Shown here: positions 6,763 through 12,840 of the stretch, in pieces | Layout of the letters: each line of letters starts with the position of its first letter | Numbering within the stretch: the first letter of the stretch is position 1 | Origin: an uncultured Clostridium sp. | GTDB lineage: Bacteria; Bacillota; Clostridia; Lachnospirales; Lachnospiraceae | Length of the DNA stretch: 12,840 bases | Reading direction: 5' to 3' | NCBI GenBank assembly: GCA_900541315.1 | Contig: UQJF01000094.1 | Coordinates: 1-12,840, forward strand | Made by a program: the position numbers and the translations under genes | The notes under the pieces: model-generated | What the model was told of the DNA's origin: nothing | What the model saw: the letters and a program-made list of their open reading frames with translations, nothing else | Databases searched by the model: none

Positions 6763-8466
6763 CTATCTTGGACCACCGCCGCCATTACCTCCACGGTTTC
6801 CACCGCCATTACCGCCGCCACTTGGCGGGCCGCCCATTCCACCGCCGGGACCGCCCATTCCCGGACCGCCCATAAAGAAGCTGCTGGAATCTGTACTGGA
6901 TTTTGCCACATAAACTGTATCGCCTTCAGAAAGTCCGCTCTTGATCTCCACATAAGAATCATTAGTAAGACCTGTTTCAACTTCTACTGCCTTAAAGCCT
7001 GCCGGAACCGGACCATTCTGCTCTTTTACAGAATCATCTTTAATATAGACCTGATTGCCTCTCATCAGGGAATCTACCGGGATCGTAAGAACATCATTTG
7101 ACTCTTCTAATGTGATCACGCCATCTACATTCATACCGGGAAGCAGATTTCCTGCCTCATCCATGGTCACAGTGACCGGATAGGTGCTGACACCATTAGA
7201 ATAAGTACTTTCCAGACTTACATTTGTAACAGTTCCTGAGAAGGTCTGGCCTTCAAAGGCATCTGCAGTTACTGTTACCTTCTGCCCCACTTTTACACTC
7301 TGGATATCAAGCTCATCAATGGACATTTTAAATGTCAGGGAAGAAAGGTCATAGATGGTTGCCAGTGTAGTTGTAGAACTGGTATTTTTTGTAATGTTAT
7401 CCCCTACTTTAAAGTTCTTTGTGATCACCTGGCCGGAGATAGGGGCTGTAATGGTGTAATTATCATAGTTATCCTGGGTGCTTTCCAGCTTGCTCTGGGC
7501 AGACTCAACACTTTCCTGGGCCTTATCTAAAGCATCCTTATAATTGCGCATTAGTTTTTCTGCTGTCCGGGAGGTCATACGGAAAATAGGCGTTCCCTTT
7601 GTTACATAATCCCCTTCATGGACCAGAAGTTCCTCAACTTCTACACTTACAGCCAGGTCTGCATTCATAGTGGTATCTGTAGAAGCCTTAAAAGTTCCCT
7701 CTTCACTTCCCACAAACTCACCGATCTGGGCTGAGGCTGCAGTTGTCGTTGTAAGTCCGCCAGGATTATTTACAGTAATGGTCACATATTTTACCAGACG
7801 GCTGCCGGAAAGAGTTTCTTCCCTGTTTGCAACTGCCTTGACCGTACCTTCGATCTGCTCTCCCGAATCCACTAATGTCAGGACTGCTGTACTCCCCACC
7901 GGGATCAGTTCTGTTTCACCGCTTAAAAATGGGATGCGGATCTCCATGAGATCATCACTGTAAATATCAGCCAGTTTTGTATTTCCACTGACTTTATCTC
8001 CCACACTGACATACAGTTCCTTGATATATCCAGTATCTGTGGCCTTGTAGGTGTTTCCGCTGTAATCAGATACTGCCTGGTTATAGTCATCTAATGCATC
8101 CTCATAGGAAGTCTGGGACCGGGTGACAGAGTTTTGGGCACTGTTTAAGTCAGTATCCATACTGGAACGATCGATCTCATAAAGAACCTGGTCTTTTTCA
8201 ACCTGGTCACCTTCTTCAAAATTGGCAGATATTACCTCACCTTCTACCATGGAAGTAATACTGTATGTATCCTTTGCTTCCAGGGTACCTGAAGAAGACA
8301 GCTGGGAGCTGATGCTTCTTTTTTCTACAGTTGCTGTATTTTCTGCTGTTGCAGCTACCGCTGCTGCTTTCGCTTTATGGCTCTTCCATATAAAGACTGT
8401 TCCTGCCACAATGGCGGTCATAAGAAGTATAACCACCACTTTAATCAGCGTTTTCTTCTTTTTCAT
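6763..8466 (-). CDS. Membrane-fusion adaptor of ABC exporter with two lipoyl/coiled-coil modules
   Basis: A 567-residue HlyD/MacA-like adaptor. ATG 8466-8464 is chosen because an AAGGGGG site lies just upstream and the product opens with MKKKK and one membrane helix (about 8-27). Module 1: lipoyl half-motif EGEVISANFEEGD (75-87), a helical hairpin (about 101-138), lipoyl half-motif TGYIKELYVSVGD (145-157), then a barrel (170-255). Module 2 repeats this: VSVEVEELLVHEGD (273-286), coiled coil (about 300-335), APISGQVITKNFKVGD (341-356), then barrel and membrane-proximal domains (370-520). MacA and YknX have one module in about 375-420 residues, so the length reflects duplication. The last 36 residues are Gly/Pro/Met/Asn-rich. 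In a one-membrane cell it links the permease to wall or substrate. It starts 10 bases after the S-layer gene stop. Confidence 0.92.
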   Translation of the reverse strand: MKKKKTLIKVVVILLMTAIVAGTVFIWKSHKAKAAAVAATAENTATVEKRSISSQLSSSGTLEAKDTYSITSMVEGEVISANFEEGDQVEKDQVLYEIDRSSMDTDLNSAQNSVTRSQTSYEDALDDYNQAVSDYSGNTYKATDTGYIKELYVSVGDKVSGNTKLADIYSDDLMEIRIPFLSGETELIPVGSTAVLTLVDSGEQIEGTVKAVANREETLSGSRLVKYVTITVNNPGGLTTTTAASAQIGEFVGSEEGTFKASTDTTMNADLAVSVEVEELLVHEGDYVTKGTPIFRMTSRTAEKLMRNYKDALDKAQESVESAQSKLESTQDNYDNYTITAPISGQVITKNFKVGDNITKNTSSTTTLATIYDLSSLTFKMSIDELDIQSVKVGQKVTVTADAFEGQTFSGTVTNVSLESTYSNGVSTYPVTVTMDEAGNLLPGMNVDGVITLEESNDVLTIPVDSLMRGNQVYIKDDSVKEQNGPVPAGFKAVEVETGLTNDSYVEIKSGLSEGDTVYVAKSSTDSSSFFMGGPGMGGPGGGMGGPPSGGGNGGGNRGGNGGGGPR

Positions 8467-8476
8467 AATATCCCCC

Positions 8477-9649
8477 TTAGTATTCAAGAGCATCAACTGC
8501 TGTATAGGAGCTGCCATTGCGGTTGCATACCAGAACAACATCATCTCCTACCTCCAGATCCCCATAAATAGAGAACATATACTGAAGTTCAGAAGAATCC
8601 AGGCTGATCGTCAGATAGCCGTCAGAATCTTCATCCTCACTACTGTCGAAGCTATCATCGGAATTAGCCTTGTCTACCTCAATACGAACAGAGGTAGGTG
8701 TCATAACATCGGTGGATTTATAATAAATATTTTTGATCTCGCCTTTTAAAAGGATATAAGAATTATTGCCGGAATCATCATCTTTGTCCCAGCCCATAGT
8801 TGTATAAGCCCAGATAGTCTTTGATTTTACGTTGTAATATAAAACTGCAAATCCAGCCTGCTGCTGGGCAGATCTTACAGCTGATAATGTACTTGCCACG
8901 CCATTTAAAAATACATTTGCATCCTCTGTGTCAAAAGGTACAGACTGGGAAACACTGAAGTTTTTATGTACCAGGATCGGGCCTTTCCGCGCATCATCCA
9001 GAATGGTGATAGGATTGATCTCTCCATCAGAATTTAACTCACAATCTAAGAGCTTGCCGTAGATTTCATTACTGTCCTTTTTATTTGCCTTTAACAGATT
9101 ATAAAAAATATTCATACAGTCAGTCTGGTTCACTTCATCGGCAGCCTGACGGCTTACATCTTCGTTTAATTCCAGATAGTTAAACTTGGATATGCGTGAA
9201 GAAACCAGATCCCCTGTAAAATCCTCATCTGTATAGCCTAACATAGTAAGAATGGCTTTTACTGCGTCTTTATAAAGGACCGGATCCTCCGGCTTGAATT
9301 TTCCGCCTAAATATCCACTCATCCAGCCTTCTCTTGCTGCAATGCGGATATACACTGCATTTGGATCTGTTGCCGGTACATCTGCATAAACAGAAACATT
9401 GGAAGTTGGCAGATTTTCCCGGTAACTTGAGGCCTTTACCAGCATTTTTGCAAAGTCAGCCCTGGTAACGCTTTCCCTGAAACTGGTTATCTCCATAATG
9501 CCGGTCAACTTTACAACCTGCTGGCGCAGATTAAAATTGGCAGTGGAAATATTATCTGCCCATGCAGTCATACTTAATATGGGGGAAATTGCCGCCGCAG
9601 CCGCCAGAGATCCGCACAGGAAACGTGTGTGGTTTTTTCGTACTTTCAT
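8477..9649 (-). CDS. Secreted S-layer-homology domain protein, first gene of exporter operon
   Basis: A 390-residue exported protein. It has a signal peptide (1-31, cleavage likely after AWA) and two S-layer-homology-like segments: about 48-85 with VTRADFAKMLVKAS, and about 88-142 with YADVPATDP, YIRIAAREGWMSGY, GGKFKPEDPVLYKDAVKAILTMLGY. These normally bind secondary wall polymers and anchor proteins to the wall. Residues 150-390 form a region I do not recognise, rich in beta-type sequence, with an acidic patch around 333-346 (DDSFDSSEDEDSDG) that might bind cations. The start at 9649 has GAGAGGAG nine bases upstream. The gene ends 10 bases before the adaptor gene, whose ribosome site overlaps this stop, so co-expression with the exporter is very likely. 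It may be an exporter partner or a wall anchor; this is unproven. Confidence 0.85.
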   Translation of the reverse strand: MKVRKNHTRFLCGSLAAAAAISPILSMTAWADNISTANFNLRQQVVKLTGIMEITSFRESVTRADFAKMLVKASSYRENLPTSNVSVYADVPATDPNAVYIRIAAREGWMSGYLGGKFKPEDPVLYKDAVKAILTMLGYTDEDFTGDLVSSRISKFNYLELNEDVSRQAADEVNQTDCMNIFYNLLKANKKDSNEIYGKLLDCELNSDGEINPITILDDARKGPILVHKNFSVSQSVPFDTEDANVFLNGVASTLSAVRSAQQQAGFAVLYYNVKSKTIWAYTTMGWDKDDDSGNNSYILLKGEIKNIYYKSTDVMTPTSVRIEVDKANSDDSFDSSEDEDSDGYLTISLDSSELQYMFSIYGDLEVGDDVVLVCNRNGSSYTAVDALEY

Positions 9650-9675
9650 AATGGAAAACTCCTCTCAAATACTTC

Positions 9676-9839
9676 AATGTTCTCTCGGAATCTTCATGTG
9701 CTTGATTTTGTGAGAAGATTTTTTGTCAATTGTGCCCAAATTCCTGAAGTGTACGCGGTGCGTACGTTGATGAAATTGGGGTGCGATTGGCAGAAAATCG
9801 GCTGCAAAAGCAAGTGCAAGAAGAATCCGAGAGGACATT
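9676..9839 (+). ncRNA. Candidate rod-shaped structured RNA (long quasi-palindrome)
   Basis: The whole 164-base stretch folds back on itself around GTACGC-GGT-GCGTAC (9751-9765). Base-by-base pairing outward from the loop gives Watson-Crick pairs at most positions, with only three bulges and about ten true mismatches. Ten further positions pair as G:U if the plus strand is read (9681, 9699, 9700, 9711, 9712, 9723, 9726, 9731, 9733, 9734 with their partners), while only one (9713/9802) is of the A:C kind. Random transitions would split evenly, so the bias suggests the plus strand is the folding strand. A plus-strand terminator follows at 9903-9931. A weak -10-like CATAAT lies upstream at 9647-9652 but without a -35. 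Alternatives are a miniature fold-back element or a leader/operator of the S-layer gene, whose ATG is only 26 bases away. Confidence 0.5.
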
Positions 9840-9902
9840 TTACATCTGGTTAAACAACTTTTTCATATTTGTTCATGTTTGAAAGTTTATCATTGCTTTG
9901 TG

Positions 9903-9931
9903 ACCAAAATGTGTTTTGGTTGTGTTTTTTT
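9903..9931 (+). terminator. Plus-strand intrinsic terminator
   Basis: ACCAAAA (9903-9909), loop TGTG and TTTTGGT (9914-9920) form a perfect seven-base stem followed by TGTG and seven Ts (9925-9931). The T-run lies only on the plus-strand side, so it would stop plus-strand transcription. No plus-strand protein gene precedes it; the only candidate is the quasi-palindromic RNA at 9676-9839. Confidence 0.55.
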
Positions 9932-9968
9932 CTGAAAGCAGGCGGCTTCCTCGTTAATGACCCAAGAA

Positions 9969-10008
9969 AAACAAATGCCACCTACGGTGGCGCTTGTTTC
10001 TTTATTTT
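9969..10008. terminator. Second copy of the terminator hairpin (bidirectional)
   Basis: AAACAA-AT-GCCACC (9969-9982), loop TAC and GGTGGC-GC-TTGTTT (9986-9999) form a stem with one 2-base internal mismatch. It is T-rich on the plus-strand side (to 10008) and A-rich on the other, so it could act in both directions. The outer arm present in the 10070-10128 copy is absent here. Confidence 0.6.
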
Positions 10009-10041
10009 AGACTCACGAACCCCGCGCTGGCGCGCTTTACT

Positions 10042-10057
10042 GCCTGCTGACGCAGGC
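10042..10057. repeat. GC-rich short hairpin between the duplicated terminators
   Basis: GCCTGC-TGAC-GCAGGC is a perfect six-base stem with a four-base loop. Just left of it (10022-10034) lies the GC-rich run CCGCGCTGGCGCG, which stands out against the A/T-rich surroundings. No T-run follows it, so its role is unknown. Confidence 0.5.
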
Positions 10058-10069
10058 GGTTCATTCGTT

Positions 10070-10128
10070 AATGACCCAAGAAAAACAAATGCCACCTACG
10101 GTGGCGCTTGTTTTTCTTTTGGGTCATT
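10070..10128. terminator. Long palindromic terminator at the cardiolipin synthase stop
   Basis: The arms AATGACCCAA...GCCACC and GGTGGC...TTGGGTCATT pair over about 27 bases around a TAC loop (10097-10099), with one 2-base bulge and one 2-base mismatch. The right arm overlaps the TAA stop codon of the cardiolipin synthase gene (10129-10127). A- and T-runs inside the stem give a T-rich 3' side in both directions, so it probably terminates from either side. The overlap with the stop codon fixes it in place. Confidence 0.75.
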
Positions 10129-11695
10129 ACATTAGGGGTGCGATCAATCTTAGGAACCTTCCGGCCTTAATTCCAAACCAGTTATACTGGGCGCAGTCTT
10201 TTAATGTAACTGGAATGCATTTTTCCAGCGTTTTCTCAAAATCCTTCTCCACATCTGCAACTGTGCTGTTTCTGTATAAATAGGTTCCACACTCAAAATG
10301 CAGATACAGGCTTCTGAAATCCAGGTTGATGCTTCCCACAGTTGCTTTTTCATCATCGCTGACAAAGATCTTGGCATGGGTAAAGCCAGGCTCGTATTCG
10401 TAGATCTTCACTCCGGAAGCGATCAGTTCTGGATAATAGGTTCTTGCTAACAGATACGCATACTTTTTGTCCGGAATATGGGGCATGATGATCTTCACAT
10501 CGATCCCGCGCTTTGCCGCATAGGCCATGGCGTTTTTCATCTCGTCATCCAGAATCAGATATGGTGTGATAATGTGCACATAGGACTTTGCCTGATTTAA
10601 TATATCCAGATAGACCTGTTCCCCTACCTGTTCTTCATCTAAAGGGCTGTCTGCATATGGCATGACAAATCCATTTCCTGCATATCCCTCCGGCAGTTTA
10701 TAATCTGCCGGTACCAGATACTGCTCATAATTTTCTTCATTCTTGCTTTTTGGGCTTGCTGCATCCCACATCTGCAAAAACATCATGGTAAAGCTTTTTA
10801 CCGCATCTCCCTTGACCATGATCGCTGTATCTTTCCAGTGTCCAAAACGTTCTTTCCGGTTAATATACTCATCTGCCAGGTTCACGCCTCCTGTAAAGGC
10901 TGTATGTCCATCGATCACTGTAACCTTTCTGTGATCCCTGTAATTCTGATGGGTGGAAAGCACCGGTTTGATCGGTGAAAACATCTGACACCGGATGCCC
11001 ATTTTTTCCAGTTTCTGGGGATAATGATAAGGAAGGAGCATAAGGCAGCACATACCGTCATACATAACGCGCACTTCCACTCCCTCTGCTGCCTTCTGCT
11101 TTAAGACCTCCAGGATACTGTCCCACATATACCCCCGGTCAATGATAAAATATTCCATAAAGATAAAATGCTTTGCTGCTTTTATTTCTTCCATCAGCTG
11201 CTCAAACATATCTTCTCCCAGGGGGAAGAATTTCGCTGCCGAATTTTCATACACAGGGAAACCAGCAATGTGATTCATATAATCTACCAGACGGCTTCCA
11301 CGTACACTGGCAGCCCGCAGCCTTTTCTGCACCTGGGGATCCTGGACAAGATAAGGCTTTGTCTTTTCAACGGATTGGTTTACCCGCCTTGCCAGCGCCC
11401 TGGTCTGGAACTGGACCTGTACAAACACATATAAGACAATGCCGAAAATAGGTATCAGCAGTACCGGTATGATCCATGCCATTTTAAAGCTGGAATCCAT
11501 AGGCTTATTTAAAATAGCGATCACAACAGATGCGCTGACAAGCACATAACCAGCATATACAAAATGAATATAATTTCCCAGCCAGTGGAAAATACTGAAG
11601 AAAAAAGCGATCTGCAGCAGCAGACCCACTATCACAAAAGTGGTCCTTCCAAAAATGATCCTGAAAAGGCTTCTTGGCCTTGGCTGTGATTTCAT
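10127..11695 (-). CDS. cls: Cardiolipin synthase (phospholipase D family)
   Basis: A 522-residue membrane enzyme that condenses two phosphatidylglycerols into cardiolipin and glycerol. The N-terminal third has three membrane segments (about 18-37, 44-62, 72-93). It is followed by two phospholipase-D catalytic halves, each with an HKD motif: His255-Lys257-Asp262 (DHRKVTVIDG, then FTGGVNLADEY) and His440-Lys442-Asp447 (FTHAKIFVSDD, then VGSINLDFRS). Length and architecture fit bacterial ClsA-type synthases (about 480-520). The start at 11695 has a strong AAGGAG eight bases upstream. It is a single-gene unit between the permease terminator (11816-11850) and its own palindromic terminator. Other PLD-family activities, such as phosphatidylserine synthase, are less likely given the three-helix N-terminus. 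Confidence 0.95.
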   Translation of the reverse strand: MKSQPRPRSLFRIIFGRTTFVIVGLLLQIAFFFSIFHWLGNYIHFVYAGYVLVSASVVIAILNKPMDSSFKMAWIIPVLLIPIFGIVLYVFVQVQFQTRALARRVNQSVEKTKPYLVQDPQVQKRLRAASVRGSRLVDYMNHIAGFPVYENSAAKFFPLGEDMFEQLMEEIKAAKHFIFMEYFIIDRGYMWDSILEVLKQKAAEGVEVRVMYDGMCCLMLLPYHYPQKLEKMGIRCQMFSPIKPVLSTHQNYRDHRKVTVIDGHTAFTGGVNLADEYINRKERFGHWKDTAIMVKGDAVKSFTMMFLQMWDAASPKSKNEENYEQYLVPADYKLPEGYAGNGFVMPYADSPLDEEQVGEQVYLDILNQAKSYVHIITPYLILDDEMKNAMAYAAKRGIDVKIIMPHIPDKKYAYLLARTYYPELIASGVKIYEYEPGFTHAKIFVSDDEKATVGSINLDFRSLYLHFECGTYLYRNSTVADVEKDFEKTLEKCIPVTLKDCAQYNWFGIKAGRFLRLIAPLM

Positions 11696-11762
11696 GTATA
11701 TCGCTCCTTATTTCTCTCTCAACATCTAACAACTTCTTCTATCATAACTTATTTAATCAATA

Positions 11763-11791
11763 ATTATCCCACTTTTTTCCAGAAAATGCAA
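11763..11791 (-). promoter_or_regulatory. Possible promoter of the cardiolipin synthase gene
   Basis: GATAAT (11768-11763) resembles a -10, with TTGCAT (11791-11786) 17 bases upstream as a weak -35. The position, about 65 bases before the start and after the upstream terminator, is suitable, but the -35 matches the consensus at only three bases. Confidence 0.35.
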
Positions 11792-11815
11792 TGTATATTG
11801 AAGATCATTGTCAAA

Positions 11816-11850
11816 CGAAAAAAGATCCGGAGCCACATTCCGGCTCCGGA
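11816..11850 (-). terminator. Intrinsic terminator of the NCS2 permease gene
   Basis: Read on the minus strand, TCCGGAGCC (11850-11842), a seven-base loop and GGCTCCGGA (11834-11826) form a perfect nine-base GC-rich stem, followed by TC and six Ts (11823-11818). It lies 28 bases after the permease stop. This is the clearest terminator in the window. Confidence 0.9.
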
Positions 11851-11877
11851 CCTTTGTCACGTTCTTTTGTATTTTCC

Positions 11878-12828
11878 TTAATTATCCAGTTTCTGTACTT
11901 CCATATCTTTTGGAAGGATCAGGTTCATGATAATTGCCACTACGAATACCACTGCTACTACGTTTGCAGAGAATACAGACTGAACAACTGGTGAGAATCC
12001 AGCCCAGATACCGCTTTCACTGGTAGTAGTAAAACCAATACCAATAGATAATGCCATTGCAACGATGGTGATATTTCTCTGGGAGAATCCGCAATTTGCG
12101 ATCATCTGCATGCCAGATGTTAAAATAGTACCAAACATCATGATAGTACATCCGCCCAGTACAGACTGAGGAAGGGATGCAAAGAAGTTACCAATTGGCG
12201 GGAACAGACCTGCCAGGATCATTGCTGCTGCACCTGTCATGATAGTAAAGCGATTTACGACCTTAGTCATTGCTACCAAACCTACGTTCTGTGAGAAAGA
12301 GGTAACTGGCGGGCAACCAAACAAACCCGAAATAAAGGAACCATATCCATCACATGCTAAAGAACCGGAAATCTCTTCTCCTGTGATATCACGTCCTAAA
12401 CCGCCTGCTACCAGTGCAGAAGTATCACCAATGGTCTCAGCTGCAGATACCATAAAGATGATACATGCAGACATGATAGCTCCTGCATGGAATTCCGGTT
12501 TAATAGGCAGCAGATGCGGCAATGCGATGATGCCGCCGGACATGATCATACTCAAATCTACCTTTCCCATAAAGATCGCAACAACATAGCCGACGATCAG
12601 ACCTGCTAATACAGAAAGCTGTTTTAAATATCCCTTAGCAAACATGTTCCAAAGCAGACAGGTTGCTAATGTGATCAGACCTAACAGCAGGTTTGACATA
12701 GAACCAAAATCTGTTGCATAACCGCCGCCAAAGGATCTGGCACCTACTGTAAACAGTGAGAAACCAATAGCAGTTACTACAGATGCGTAAAGGTCAAATC
12801 CTTCGCTCCACGCCAAATACAGCGCCGC
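11878..12828 (-). CDS. NCS2 nucleobase permease (xanthine/uracil type), N-terminus missing
   Basis: The C-terminal roughly 310 residues of a nucleobase:cation symporter-2 importer. Visible family marks are SFGGGYATDFGS (near the start of the fragment), the acidic transport-helix segment AAETIGDTSALVAGGLGRD, the signature FSQNVGLVAMTKVVNR, and the substrate-helix end LPQSVLGGCTIMMFG. Family members have about 430-460 residues, so roughly 120 at the N-terminus are absent. The frame stays open to 12828 and is then stopped by TAA at 12831-12829. A TTG at 12816 could be called a start, but it has no ribosome site and would cut into the membrane fold. Residues before about ASVVTAIGF do not resemble the P-x-VT-like stretch expected there, so the last 50 or so bases may be joined from elsewhere. 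Purines (xanthine, guanine) or uracil are the likely cargo. Confidence 0.85.
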   Translation of the reverse strand, partial: AALYLAWSEGFDLYASVVTAIGFSLFTVGARSFGGGYATDFGSMSNLLLGLITLATCLLWNMFAKGYLKQLSVLAGLIVGYVVAIFMGKVDLSMIMSGGIIALPHLLPIKPEFHAGAIMSACIIFMVSAAETIGDTSALVAGGLGRDITGEEISGSLACDGYGSFISGLFGCPPVTSFSQNVGLVAMTKVVNRFTIMTGAAAMILAGLFPPIGNFFASLPQSVLGGCTIMMFGTILTSGMQMIANCGFSQRNITIVAMALSIGIGFTTTSESGIWAGFSPVVQSVFSANVVAVVFVVAIIMNLILPKDMEVQKLDN

Positions 12829-12840
12829 TTATTTGCGGCG
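12823..12840. repeat. Fold-back hairpin at the right edge
   Basis: CGCCGC (12823-12828), loop TTATTT and GCGGCG (12835-12840) form a perfect six-base stem that ends exactly at the last base. It contains the in-frame stop that closes the permease fragment. With the truncated gene beside it, this looks like an assembly end, a fold-back or a chimeric join rather than a regulatory element. Confidence 0.5.

Larger units (their letters stand above)
9938..10113. repeat. Partial tandem duplication, 114-base period
   Basis: Bases 9938-9999 recur at 10052-10113. The last 49 bases (9951-9999 and 10065-10113) are identical; the first 8 (GCAGGCGG) also match, with a few differences between. The repeated unit contains the left and central part of the terminator palindrome at the cardiolipin synthase stop. 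The 52 bases between the copies carry GC-rich short hairpins. Confidence 0.9.

Noticed and set aside
6721..7101. His/Thr/Ala-rich plus-strand frames opposite the adaptor gene end
   Set aside because: They are shadows of the glycine-rich tail codons on the minus strand, with no supporting ribosome site or recognisable domain.
9724..9729. TTGACA on the minus strand as the S-layer operon -35
   Set aside because: It is a perfect hexamer, but no acceptable -10 occurs 15-19 bases downstream, and it lies inside the quasi-palindrome, so I do not call a promoter.
9676..9839. 6S RNA or retron msr-msd identity for the rod-shaped element
   Set aside because: 6S RNA needs a large central bubble that is not seen, and a retron needs an adjacent reverse transcriptase gene, which is absent. 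The element is left unassigned.
10020..10075. Integron attC-like recombination site
   Set aside because: The GTTAATG sequence does not fit the GTTRRRY core, no matching simple site was seen, and there is no integrase gene.
9938..10113. Two identical repeats with a spacer, resembling a minimal CRISPR array
   Set aside because: There are only two copies, the repeat is itself a long terminator palindrome overlapping a stop codon, the spacer is 52-65 bases of hairpin-rich sequence, and no cas gene is present.
9629..10135. Plus-strand open frames of 70-90 codons across the intergenic region
   Set aside because: They run through the quasi-palindrome and the duplicated terminators, lack good ribosome sites, and their protein repeats only mirror the DNA repeats.

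Overview
This window looks like a piece, quite possibly a whole short contig, from a low-to-moderate-GC Gram-positive gut-type Firmicute, most plausibly a Lachnospiraceae-like Clostridia. This is inferred from A/T-rich intergenic regions, strong GGAGG-type ribosome binding sites, a lipoprotein-anchored ABC binding protein, an S-layer-homology protein and a YknXYZ-like exporter. The species cannot be named from the sequence. Every confident protein gene lies on the minus strand, so transcription runs from high to low coordinates. Bases 1-48 are not biological: they are an Illumina/Nextera i7 adapter ending in the transposase mosaic end. The right edge also looks artificial, with a truncated gene followed by a short GC-rich fold-back.

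Layout in transcription order from the right edge. (1) 12828-11878: an NCS2 purine/uracil-type permease lacking its N-terminal part, closed by a strong terminator. (2) 11695-10127: a cardiolipin synthase with two HKD motifs, ending inside a long terminator palindrome. (3) 10126-9650: a 477-base gene-free region that is the most unusual part of the window. It holds a partial 114-base-period duplication of the terminator hairpin, a plus-strand terminator, and a 164-base almost fully self-complementary stretch whose G:T wobble pattern points to a structured RNA read from the plus strand. (4) 9649-4708: a four-gene operon encoding a secreted S-layer-homology protein, a membrane-fusion adaptor with two lipoyl/coiled-coil modules, an ABC ATPase and a MacB/FtsX-type permease, followed by a purine-rich 3' region and a terminator. 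(5) 4359-2257: an OmpR/PhoB-type response regulator and a PhoR-like sensor kinase. They are preceded by TTTTACA repeats on an 11-base grid that resemble a PhoP/PhoB box, so the pair probably regulates itself. (6) 2089-49: a lipoprotein substrate-binding protein with a consensus promoter, then the permease of the same ABC importer, cut off by the adapter. Its ATPase gene would be expected beyond the left edge.

Functionally this is a cell-envelope neighbourhood: phospholipid synthesis, a cell-wall-attached protein linked to an ABC exporter, an envelope- or phosphate-type two-component system, and a small-molecule importer. No phage, transposase, CRISPR array, tRNA or rRNA was found. The candidate novelties are the rod-shaped plus-strand RNA upstream of the exporter operon, and the pairing of an S-layer-homology protein with a double-module adaptor.
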